Shown here piece after piece: positions 14,204-22,176 of a DNA stretch of 64,000 nucleotides; position 1 is the stretch's first letter; every line of letters begins with the position of its first letter. The stretch covers positions 40,654 to 104,653 of the forward strand of contig UQZU01000004.1 of NCBI GenBank assembly GCA_900545665.1, written 5' to 3'. Origin of the DNA: an uncultured Collinsella sp. (GTDB taxonomy: Bacteria; Actinomycetota; Coriobacteriia; Coriobacteriales; Coriobacteriaceae). The position numbers and the translations under genes were made by a program. The notes beneath the pieces are model-generated. The model had not been told where the DNA came from and searched no databases. It saw only the letters and a list, made by a program, of their open reading frames with translations.

Positions 14204-17203
14204 CTATTTCTTAAGGAGATACGGATAGTTGTCGCGCACAGCCCTGATGGTCAGGCGGACGGCCTCGGGAAGGCCGGTGTTGACGGCATCGACCGAGACG
14301 GTGCGGACCGTGCCGGCGACGCGGACCTTAAAGTGGTCCTCGTCCACAGCCAGGAAGCCCTCGTTCTCGGAGTTCTCCATGTCCTGCTCGCTCCAGAACA
14401 GGGTGAGCTTGTCCTTGTAGGGACGGCCCTCCTGGTAGGGGCAGAACACAGCGCAGTTGCCGCACTCGTTGCACATACCGTCGACGTGGACGACCTGATG
14501 CTTGGCCAAGCCCGGCACCTTAATTGCCACGTTGGCGCGGTTGGGGCACACGTCGCAGCAGACCTCGCACACCGAGCCGCAGCCCAGGCAGCGGGTCTTG
14601 GTGCAGTTGCGCTTGTCGCGGCACAGCGACCCCTTGCGCTCGTAGCAAGTGTCCTCGCGGCCGGCCTGCTCGTTGCAGTCGGCGTACTTGTTAAAGTCCA
14701 CGTCGGCGATGGCACGGGCGACCTCGGCGGCATCGGCGATAGCCTCGACCACGGTGGCAGGACCGCGGCGGCAGTCGCCCGCAGCCCAGACGCCCTCGAC
14801 GCCGGTGGAGGTAGCGGCAAGGCGGCCGCGACGGTCGTGCTCGACGCCCGCGGCATCGTACAGGCTGGCGTCGATGCCCTCGCCCACGGCGCAGATCACC
14901 GTGGTGGCGGGAAGCTCAACAGTCTCGCCCGTGGCGACGGGGCTGCGGCGGCCGCTTGCATCCGGCTCGCCAAGCTCCATAACATCGCAGGTCAGCACGG
15001 CGCCGTTGAGTGCCTTAGGTGCCAGCAGCTCGCAGAACTCAACGCCGTCGGCAAGAGCAAGATCGAGCTCTTCCTCATCGGCGGGCATCTGCTTCTTGGT
15101 GCGGCGGTAGACCAGGCGCACGTTCTTCACACCAGCCAGGCGCTTGGCCACGCGGGCCGCATCCATGGCGGTGTTGCCGGCGCCAATGACGACGACGTCC
15201 TCGCCCAGCTCGAGCTTCTCGCCCTTCTTGGCGGCCTCGAGGAACTCCAGCACGTCGAGCTCGGCACCCTCTCCCAGGCCCGCAGAGCCGGGCATCCAGG
15301 CACCGGTGGCCACGACCACGTCGGTAAAGCCCTGGTCCTTGAGCTCGTCAATGGAATCAACGCGAGCGTTGAGCTGCACCTTGGCGCCAAAGGCTAGGCA
15401 GAGCTCGGCATCGTGGGAGATATCGTCGCTCGCGATGCGGAACTCGGGAATCACGTGACGGACCACGCCACCGAGCGAATCGCGGGCCTCAAAGATGGTG
15501 ACGGGCACGCCGGCACGCGTCAGGAAGAACGCCGTCGCCAGGCCGGCCGGGCCGCCGCCGATAACGGCAACGTTGCGCTCGCCGTCGTTTGCGATGGCCT
15601 GGGCACGCAGCTTGGGCAGCACGGCGGTCATGGCCTCGCGGGCGGCCTTGAGCTTGCTGGCGCGAATCTGGGCGCCCTCGGGCTCGTAGAACGCACGCTC
15701 GCAGGCACGGCCGCAGGGATGCGGGCAGATGGTGCCGGTAATGAACGGCAGGGCGTTGCGCTCGATGATGATGTTGAGTGCGTCCTCGTAGCGGCCCTCG
15801 TCAACAGCCGCCAGATAGGCGGGAATATCCTGCTGGATGGGGCAGCTCGTGCGGCACGGCGTGGTAAAGCAATCGGAAAGCGGGCTCTTGCCGGCGACCT
15901 TGCGGTCGGGCAGCGGACGCAGCGGCTTCTTGTAGAGCGGGTTGGTGAGCGAATCGGCCTGGATCGCGGTCACGGCCTCGAGAGAGACGCCCTCAAACGG
16001 CTTGCCATCCAGGTCGGTAAACTCGCCGGCCATCTGGCTAAAGCGCTCGTAGCCACCGGGTTTGAGAACGTCGGTCGCCAGGGTGACGGGCCAAATGCCG
16101 GCATCATACAGGGCGCGGATGTTGTAGACCGTAGCACCGCCGGAGTAGCTGATGCGCAGCTTGCCGTCAAACTGCTCGGTAATGCGACGGGCGGCCTCGA
16201 TGGTCAGCGAGAACAGCGAACGGCCGGACATGTACATCTCGGTGGAAGGCAGCTCGTTCCTCGTCACGTCGACGGGGAAGGTATTGGTCAGCTTGACGCC
16301 AAACTCCAGGCCGCGCTCGGCGCACAGGGCAATCAGGCGCTCGAACATGGGCACGGCATCGGCCCACTGCAGATCCTCGCGGAAGTGCGTGTCATCGAAG
16401 ACGATGTAGTCAAAGCCCAGCTCGTTCAGACGCTGGCGGGCAAACTCATAGCCCAGCAGCGTGGGGTTGCACTTGATGTAGGTGTTGAGGCCCTTCTCGG
16501 TAATCAGATAGGTCGCGATGCGCTCGATCTCCGCCGGCGGGCAGCCGTGCAGGGTAGACTCGGTGATGGAGTTGGAGATGCGTGCCGGGATGGACTCGAC
16601 AAACGCGGCGTCGACATGCTCAAACTTGTCCAGGTTAGCGAGCGCCCACGTGCGGCACTCGTTCCAAACCTCGGAGCCGCTGGCGTCCTTCATGCCCTCA
16701 ATGTACGCATCGACCTTGGGGCTCTTGATACCCTCCAGGTCATAGCCCACGGACATGTTAAAGACAAAGCCGTCCGGGCTACCCAGGCCGTACTCGCGAG
16801 CGATGAGGTGGCATGCGAACCATGCCTTCACGTACTCGGCAAAGGCCTGCGGAACCTCGAGCTCGGTCGACCACTCGCAGTTGTAGCACTCGTCCTGCGC
16901 CACAATGCAGGGCTTGTTCACACACTTGGAGAGCTCCTCGCCGTCCATAACCTGAACGGTCTTGAGCTCAAAGAAGCGGGAACCGGCCACGTAGGATGCC
17001 ACGATGTTCTGGGCCAACTGCGTGTTGGGGCCGGCGGCCGGGCCAAACGGAGTCTCGATGCGCTCGTCAAAAATGGGAAGCGCGCCCTCCTGGTTGGTCG
17101 TGACCATCTTACGCACGCCAAAGATGGCGTCCTGGGTCTTGTGCTCCTCGATGATCCAGTTCATCAGCTGCGAAAACGGGATCGGTCTCATGATGTCGCT
17201 CAT
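14204..17203 (-). CDS. ygfK: YgfK-type iron-sulfur flavoprotein (annotated in relatives as putative selenate reductase subunit)
   Basis: 999 residues from the ATG at 17203 (GAGGAG 6 bases upstream). The N-terminal half, MRPIPFSQLMNW onward, resembles dihydroorotate-dehydrogenase-type TIM barrels. Around residue 480 begins a GltD-like part: a Cys-rich segment (TTPCRTSCPIQQD, CPHPCGRACE), an FAD site (VIGGGPAGLA) and an NAD(P) site (VIGAGNTAMDAARV). The C terminus has further Cys motifs (CLGCGSVCEVCCDVCP, CNECGNCAVFCP). The family is needed for anaerobic purine or urate use in enteric and gut bacteria; the selenate reductase name is historical. It follows ssnA and precedes the ferredoxin in one operon. 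Confidence 0.92.
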   Translation of the reverse strand: MSDIMRPIPFSQLMNWIIEEHKTQDAIFGVRKMVTTNQEGALPIFDERIETPFGPAAGPNTQLAQNIVASYVAGSRFFELKTVQVMDGEELSKCVNKPCIVAQDECYNCEWSTELEVPQAFAEYVKAWFACHLIAREYGLGSPDGFVFNMSVGYDLEGIKSPKVDAYIEGMKDASGSEVWNECRTWALANLDKFEHVDAAFVESIPARISNSITESTLHGCPPAEIERIATYLITEKGLNTYIKCNPTLLGYEFARQRLNELGFDYIVFDDTHFREDLQWADAVPMFERLIALCAERGLEFGVKLTNTFPVDVTRNELPSTEMYMSGRSLFSLTIEAARRITEQFDGKLRISYSGGATVYNIRALYDAGIWPVTLATDVLKPGGYERFSQMAGEFTDLDGKPFEGVSLEAVTAIQADSLTNPLYKKPLRPLPDRKVAGKSPLSDCFTTPCRTSCPIQQDIPAYLAAVDEGRYEDALNIIIERNALPFITGTICPHPCGRACERAFYEPEGAQIRASKLKAAREAMTAVLPKLRAQAIANDGERNVAVIGGGPAGLATAFFLTRAGVPVTIFEARDSLGGVVRHVIPEFRIASDDISHDAELCLAFGAKVQLNARVDSIDELKDQGFTDVVVATGAWMPGSAGLGEGAELDVLEFLEAAKKGEKLELGEDVVVIGAGNTAMDAARVAKRLAGVKNVRLVYRRTKKQMPADEEELDLALADGVEFCELLAPKALNGAVLTCDVMELGEPDASGRRSPVATGETVELPATTVICAVGEGIDASLYDAAGVEHDRRGRLAATSTGVEGVWAAGDCRRGPATVVEAIADAAEVARAIADVDFNKYADCNEQAGREDTCYERKGSLCRDKRNCTKTRCLGCGSVCEVCCDVCPNRANVAIKVPGLAKHQVVHVDGMCNECGNCAVFCPYQEGRPYKDKLTLFWSEQDMENSENEGFLAVDEDHFKVRVAGTVRTVSVDAVNTGLPEAVRLTIRAVRDNYPYLLKK

Positions 17204-17277
17204 AATGAGCTCCTCTCTGTAACGCCCGGCGAGACCGCGCGGCGGGCGCAAATACGGTGTAGCGCTAGCACAGCGCC

Positions 17278-17337
17278 GGCGACCCCGCGGAGGTCGCCTA
17301 TACGCGCGTCGGATGCGGCGAAACATCCGGCGCGCGT
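17278..17337. promoter_or_regulatory. Two hairpins in the ssnA-ygfK spacer
   Basis: GGCGACC/GGTCGCC (17278-17298) is followed by a longer stem, ACGCGCG-n-CGGATG with CATCCG-n-CGCGCGT (17302-17337). Neither has a T run. Within the operon they may stabilise or process the mRNA between cistrons. Confidence 0.5.
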
Positions 17338-17351
17338 GAATCTACTTGTAA

Positions 17352-18707
17352 TTAGTAGGCGCGATCGTTGAGCGTGCTCCAGAGCTTCTTAGACTCAGCC
17401 ATGGTCCACGCGTTGATTTTGTCCTCATCAATGCCAACGAACTCGCGATCCTTGTACAGGACGCGGCCGTTGATGATGGTGGTGCGGCAGTTTTTGCCCA
17501 TCATGCCAAAGAGCATGTGGCCGTCGATGTTCTCCTCGCTCAACGGCGTAAAGGGCTTGTAGTCCATGACGATGACGTCGGCGGCAGCGCCGGGCTCAAG
17601 CACACCGAGCTTGCGATCGAAGTACTTGCTGGCCATCTTGGCGTTGTTCTCGAACAGCATCGTCATGGCCTCGCACCAGCCCACGTTGGGCATGGCGGCG
17701 TTGTGGCGCTGAATGATCAGGAAGACCTTAAGGCTCTCGAGCATATCGTGGGTGTAGGCGTCGGTGCCCATGCACACGGGGATGCCGCGGCGGAAGAACT
17801 CGAGCACGGGGGCGCAGCCCACGGCGTTTCCCATATTGGATTCGGGGTTGTTGACGAGCCAGGTGCCGGACTCCTTGACGATATCCATCTCGGCAGGCGT
17901 CACGTGGATGCAGTGGCCCAGCATGGTGTCGGGACCCAGCAGGTTGTGCTGCAGCAGGCGCTCGACCGGGCTGATGCCGCCGCGGTTGAGGCGGGAGTCC
18001 CACACGTCGTTCATGCCCTCGCACACGTGGATGTGGAAGCCGGTCAGGCCGTTGTTGGCCTCGGCCATCTTGTCCATGGTCTCGTCCGAAAGCGTAAAGG
18101 TAGCATGTCCGCCAAACATGGCGGCGATCATGTGGTTGTCGTTATCGCGACGCTCCTTGGCGGCCCACTGGGCAAATTCGGCGTTCTCGGCAATGGCCTG
18201 GTCGCACTTTTCCTGGCCGCGGCGATCGGAGACCTCGTAGCACAGGCACGAACGCATGCCCAGCTCCTGAGCTGCATCCTTAATGGTAAAGAGGCTTCCC
18301 GGAATCTCGCAGAAGCTCGCATGGTGATCGAAAATCGTGGTGACGCCATCGCGGATGGAGTCCAAAATCGTGGCATAGGCGCTGGCCTTGGTGCCGTCAA
18401 GCGTCAGGTTGTCGTCAATCTTCCACCACTGCTGCTCAAGATTCTCCAGGAAGTTGGTGGGGTTGCAGCCCTTAATGGCGAGGCCGCGGGCCAGACCCGA
18501 GTAGATGTGGGTGTGGCAGTTGATGAGTCCGGGCATGATGAGGTTGCCCCGGGCATCGACGTACTCGGCATCCGGGTACTTGGCCTTGAGCTCGCGCTCG
18601 GGGCCCACTTCGACGATCGTATCTCCGTCAATGGCGACCGCACCGTTTGGAATGAACGGGGTCTGAGCGTTGCGGGTAAAGACGGAACCGTTAGCGACCA
18701 GAAGCAT
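17352..18707 (-). CDS. ssnA: SsnA-type metal-dependent aminohydrolase
   Basis: 451-residue amidohydrolase-superfamily enzyme. The metal-binding HxH is in LINCHTHIYSGLARGL near residue 62. Later come FHIHVCEG, GHCIHVTPAE and GTDAYTHDML, which supply the remaining His and Asp ligands. Relatives deaminate or hydrolyse purine-type substrates; the exact substrate of SsnA is not settled. Start at the ATG at 18707, with AAGGGAG 5 bases upstream, rather than the ATG at 18725. Second gene of the operon, between the permease and YgfK. Confidence 0.92.
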   Translation of the reverse strand: MLLVANGSVFTRNAQTPFIPNGAVAIDGDTIVEVGPERELKAKYPDAEYVDARGNLIMPGLINCHTHIYSGLARGLAIKGCNPTNFLENLEQQWWKIDDNLTLDGTKASAYATILDSIRDGVTTIFDHHASFCEIPGSLFTIKDAAQELGMRSCLCYEVSDRRGQEKCDQAIAENAEFAQWAAKERRDNDNHMIAAMFGGHATFTLSDETMDKMAEANNGLTGFHIHVCEGMNDVWDSRLNRGGISPVERLLQHNLLGPDTMLGHCIHVTPAEMDIVKESGTWLVNNPESNMGNAVGCAPVLEFFRRGIPVCMGTDAYTHDMLESLKVFLIIQRHNAAMPNVGWCEAMTMLFENNAKMASKYFDRKLGVLEPGAAADVIVMDYKPFTPLSEENIDGHMLFGMMGKNCRTTIINGRVLYKDREFVGIDEDKINAWTMAESKKLWSTLNDRAY

Positions 18708-18857
18708 GGATGCTCCCTTCAACATCAGAGGCGGGGTTTGACACCTCTGACATGGCGGAGTGCGAAGCGCCGGCCTACACCGGAAACGGGCCCTCTCCCG
18801 TCAACGCTTCACCAAAGGGACAAACCCTTTGAAGTGCGGCTTGGCGCCGCATGGCGT

Positions 18858-18883
18858 CGGCGGACGAGGCGATGCGTCCGCCG
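18858..18883. promoter_or_regulatory. Hairpin in the permease-ssnA spacer
   Basis: CGGCGGACG pairs with CGTCCGCCG across an 8-nt loop, in a 195-bp spacer. There is no T run. Read as RNA from the minus strand, its loop contains TCGCC, as does the loop of the longer hairpin between ssnA and ygfK. It could limit permease mRNA decay or cause partial termination. Confidence 0.45.
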
Positions 18884-18902
18884 GCGAATAGCACCGAATT
18901 GG

Positions 18903-20297
18903 TTACTTCTTGCTCTCGGGCAGGACCAGATCAACAGCGGCATCCTTGGCGGCATCGATGTGCTGAGCCACGACCGGCGTCTGCGGAAGGATCAGGTTAA
19001 GGACAATGGCCATGATGGCGGTGGGGGTTACGGCATTGGAGCCGATGACGGTGGACACCCAGGTGGGCATACCCTCGCCGGCAAGGCAACCGCTGGCCAT
19101 CCAGATACCCAGGCCAAAGACGACGGAGGTACCGACGATGGTGGTAGTACGCTGCGTGAGGCCCTCGCGGGTGAACATGCGCACACCGTTCATGGTGATG
19201 GTGCCAAAGACGCCGACGGTCGCGCCGCCGATTACAGGCTGCGGGATGGCGGAGAGCACGGCAGAGAGCTGCGGGAACAGACCGGCGATGGCAAAGACGG
19301 CCGCGATGATCACAAAGACCCACTTGTTGACGACCTTGTTGGAGCAGATGATGCCCACGTTCTGGCCAAGGGCGCTGGTGGGAAGACCGCCCAGCAGGCC
19401 GCCGACCATAGAAGTGAGGCCCTGGGACACGATAGCGCCGGAGAGCTCGCGCTCGGTGGGCATGCGGTCGATGGATCCAAGGCAAGCAGCAGAGACGTCA
19501 CCGATAACCTGAATGGCAACCATGGGGAACACGACGGCGAGGGTAATGCAGACCTCGGGATCAAACTCGAGCGCGTAGGGCATGAGCTTGGGAAGGGCGA
19601 AGACCTGAGCGGTGGCGACGCTGGAGAAGTCAATCATGCCAAAGGGGATCGAAACGATCATGCCAACGATCATGCCAAAGAACACGGATCCCAGCTTGAG
19701 CGTGCCCTTGCCAAAGTTGGCGAGCGCAAAGACCACAGCGAAGGTGATAAGAGCGACGCACCATGCCTGCGGGGTGCCCCACAACGGCGTGCCCATGCCA
19801 CCGGCCATGTACTTGACGGCCGTGGGATAGAGAGAGACGCCAATGGAGAAGATGACCGTACCGGTCACGACGGGCGGGAACAGCCACTTAATCTTGCTGT
19901 AGGCCAGACCAAAGAGGACCGCGACGGCACCGCCAACGATCTCGCCGCCCAGCAGCGCGCCAAAACTAAAGCCCGAGGCGCCCATGGCCTGAAGGGCCGG
20001 CAGGAACGCGAACGAAACGCCCATGACGATGGGCAGGCCGCCGCCAATGCGACGGAAGGGAGCGAAGGCCTGAAGGGCCGTGTCGATTGCCGAAAGAATG
20101 AGTGCAACCTGAATGATGTCGGTGCTCTGCTGGCTATTAAAGCCGTAGACGCCGGCCATGATGACCGCCGGGGTAATGATGCCGGCAAACGATGCCAGTA
20201 CGTGCTGAAGGGCACACGGGATCATTTCCTTAACGGGCGGCATGCCTTCGCGAGTGAACAGGGCTTCAGTGCCGTTCGTAACCGTCTCCTGGGTCAT
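18903..20297 (-). CDS. Purine permease of the NCS2 (xanthine/uracil) family
   Basis: 464-residue integral membrane protein with about 14 hydrophobic segments. It shows the NCS2 signature GQNVGIICSNK and the second-helix pattern LQHVLASFAGIITPA. These proteins import purine bases or urate with protons. As the first gene of the purine operon it probably imports the substrate of the enzymes downstream. The ATG at 20297 follows a GGTGG-like site; the longer frame to 20384 would run through promoter-like DNA. Xanthine, hypoxanthine and urate cannot be told apart from sequence alone. Confidence 0.92.
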   Translation of the reverse strand: MTQETVTNGTEALFTREGMPPVKEMIPCALQHVLASFAGIITPAVIMAGVYGFNSQQSTDIIQVALILSAIDTALQAFAPFRRIGGGLPIVMGVSFAFLPALQAMGASGFSFGALLGGEIVGGAVAVLFGLAYSKIKWLFPPVVTGTVIFSIGVSLYPTAVKYMAGGMGTPLWGTPQAWCVALITFAVVFALANFGKGTLKLGSVFFGMIVGMIVSIPFGMIDFSSVATAQVFALPKLMPYALEFDPEVCITLAVVFPMVAIQVIGDVSAACLGSIDRMPTERELSGAIVSQGLTSMVGGLLGGLPTSALGQNVGIICSNKVVNKWVFVIIAAVFAIAGLFPQLSAVLSAIPQPVIGGATVGVFGTITMNGVRMFTREGLTQRTTTIVGTSVVFGLGIWMASGCLAGEGMPTWVSTVIGSNAVTPTAIMAIVLNLILPQTPVVAQHIDAAKDAAVDLVLPESKK

Positions 20298-20384
20298 TTG
20301 ACCACCAATCCTCGAAATAGTTGTTTTCGCATCTAACGCTCTATTGTGACGCAGTGCGGGGTTGAGGTTGTGCCTTCGTTGCAT

Positions 20385-20413
20385 ATCTTATTAAAGATGA
20401 TTCTCATTCTCAA
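20385..20413 (-). promoter_or_regulatory. Probable promoter of the purine operon
   Basis: Minus strand: TTGAGA (20413-20408), 17-bp spacer, TAAGAT (20390-20385), about 90 bases before the permease start. The -35 region contains GAGAAT twice in tandem followed by CATC, which resembles an imperfect Fur-box half-site array. The link to iron is speculative. Confidence 0.5.
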
Positions 20414-20648
20414 TAATAATTTTTTGTTATCAGACTATTCTTCAGCTGAGATAACGCATTTCCGCAGGTCAGGAATGTGTCTGTTCAAAATAACATCTAA
20501 CTTTTCTTTTGGTCAACCGTTTACCGCCAAATTCCTACCGTTCGTCTGTATAACGCAATGTACCTGCGGATATACGAGATGATGAGCAGCATGTTACCAT
20601 GATAAAAAATTGTTATGAACACTTCGATAGAACCCAAAGGAGTTGCCC

Positions 20649-21305
20649 GTGAACGAGACCGTACGTCGTTTTTTGCCGATGGTCGATTTCCTGGAGCAGA
20701 TACTCGGCAAAAACAGCGAAATCGTGCTGCACGATTTCTCGGATCCCGACCACGCCATCGTCGATATTCGCAACGGCATCGTGAGCGGCCGCAAGGTCGG
20801 CGGTCCCGCCACCGACCTGGCACTCAAGATCATGCACGACGCTAAGTATCGCGACCTGCCGTTTATTACGGGCTACGAGGGGCGCGGTGCCGGTGGCAAG
20901 ACGTTGGAGTCGGCGACGTACTTTATCCGCGAGAATGACGAGATTGTCGGTATGCTCTGCGTCAACACCGATCTTTCCACGGTCCGTTCCATCAACGCCA
21001 TGGCGCAGCAGCTCATGGCCTGCTTCGACGCTGTGCCAAGGCAGGCGGAGCCCGCGTCTATCGAGGTCGAAAGTCTTTCGGAGTCTACACAGGAGCTCAT
21101 CGACCGCAGTATTTCCGAGTTGCTCGAAAGCCGCGGACAGGATGTCGCCTCGCTTGGGCAGGCCGATCGCGTGGACGTTATTCGCCACCTTAACGGCAAC
21201 GGCGTATTTATGCTCAAGGGCGCTGTTGCTTGCGCTGCCACCGCGCTGGGCATCTCGGAGCCCAGCGTCTACCGCTACCTGCAAAAAGTTCGGAAGGAAG
21301 GCTAA
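20649..21305 (+). CDS. YheO-like PAS/HTH transcriptional regulator
   Basis: 218 residues. The N-terminal PAS-like YheO domain covers roughly 1-115 (LEQILGKNSEIVLHDFSD, GKTLESATYFIREND). The C-terminal helix-turn-helix includes ALGISEPSVYRYLQKVR. Start at the GTG at 20649, with AAAGGAG 6 bases upstream; a TTG at 20643 is too close to that site. It is divergent from the purine permease operon across about 350 bp and is the best candidate for its controller. Whether it senses a purine or redox state is not visible. Confidence 0.88.
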   Translation: MNETVRRFLPMVDFLEQILGKNSEIVLHDFSDPDHAIVDIRNGIVSGRKVGGPATDLALKIMHDAKYRDLPFITGYEGRGAGGKTLESATYFIRENDEIVGMLCVNTDLSTVRSINAMAQQLMACFDAVPRQAEPASIEVESLSESTQELIDRSISELLESRGQDVASLGQADRVDVIRHLNGNGVFMLKGAVACAATALGISEPSVYRYLQKVRKEG

Positions 21306-21356
21306 CAAGCTAAATGGACTGCCCTTGGTGGCTCCACAAGTGATCCGTCGCTTGAC

Positions 21357-21392
21357 AAAAGACCCTGCAGCTCGCACTGCAGGGTCTTTTTT
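21357..21392. terminator. Bidirectional terminator between the YheO-like gene and ridA
   Basis: AAAAGACCCTGCAG, loop CTCGCA, CTGCAGGGTC then TTTTTT. The stem is perfect and both strands have a T run, fitting two convergent genes. Confidence 0.92.
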
Positions 21393-21421
21393 GCATGTCA
21401 TGTTTAGTTGTTGTCAACGCC

Positions 21422-21799
21422 TTAGAGAGCGGCGACGACCTCTATCTCGACCAGACCGCCGGCCGGAAGGGCGGCAACCTGGAAAGCGCTGCGCGCGGGG
21501 AACGGAGCCTCGAACTTGGAGGCATAAATCTCATTCACGGCAGCGAAGTCGGCAATGTCGGCCAGGTAGACCGTGGTCTTGACGACATCGGCAAAGGTGG
21601 CGCCGGCAGCGGTCAGCAGGGCCTCGACGTTGGCGAGGGACTGCTTAGCCTGGGCTTCGACGCCCTCGGGCATCTTGCCGGTTGCGGGGTCGATGCCCAG
21701 CTGGCCGGACAGGAACACCATATTGCCGGTCTGGATGCCGGGGGAATACGGGCCGATGGCTGCAGGTGCGTTATCGGAAGACACGACGGTCTTGCTCAT
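21422..21799 (-). CDS. ridA: RidA/YjgF-family enamine-imine deaminase
   Basis: 125 residues. RidA hydrolyses reactive enamines and imines released by PLP enzymes. The family core is clear: AIGPYSPGIQ near the N terminus, FLSGQLGIDP, and the C-terminal RSAFQVAALPAGGLVEIE, with the conserved Arg and Glu of the trimer active site. Length is standard. AAGGAG precedes the ATG. It is convergent with the YheO-like regulator and shares its terminator. Relatives also occur with purine or pyrimidine catabolism genes, so a link to the neighbouring locus is possible but unproven. Confidence 0.93.
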   Translation of the reverse strand: MSKTVVSSDNAPAAIGPYSPGIQTGNMVFLSGQLGIDPATGKMPEGVEAQAKQSLANVEALLTAAGATFADVVKTTVYLADIADFAAVNEIYASKFEAPFPARSAFQVAALPAGGLVEIEVVAAL

Positions 21800-21998
21800 G
21801 TTTTTCTCCTTACGATTAAATAGAGAGCGTGAGCGCGGCGTTCACACCGGGAGGCACAGTTCGGTCTGAACACCGCGCTTGATTGGGATAGTACTCAAGG
21901 TTTCCGCGCTATGCAAGATTATTATCACGTTGCGAGAATATTTTATCGCCCAACGGTTTCCCAGGACCGCTGAACGGCACGACCGGACGGTGAAGCTC

Positions 21999-22070
21999 AA
22001 AATGATCCGTTTCCCTCCGTCCCCATCGAATCAGGCGATCCATAGGGGACGGAGGGAAACGGATCATTTT
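21999..22070. repeat. Perfect inverted repeat with 26-bp arms
   Basis: Arms 21999-22024 and 22045-22070 are exact reverse complements (AAAATGATCCGTTTCCC then TCCGTCCCC), with a 20-nt loop. It lies in the 377-bp spacer between the divergent ridA and U32 genes. The form and the GTCCC end recall REP/REPIN-type elements moved by RAYT transposases; no such gene is in the window. The rest of the spacer shows nothing certain. Confidence 0.8.
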
Positions 22071-22176
22071 TGCTGCAAGGGCTGCTGAAGACTTTATCCT
22101 GCTTGGGCCACAGGGCTCGTCTGCCGCAACAGCACCACTATACTTTTGAATATCTGAGCATTTTGAAAGGCAGGAT

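Noticed and set aside
10803..14228. A long plus-strand open frame opposite the xanthine dehydrogenase and ferredoxin genes.
   Set aside because: Same cause: antisense shadow of G+C-biased genes.
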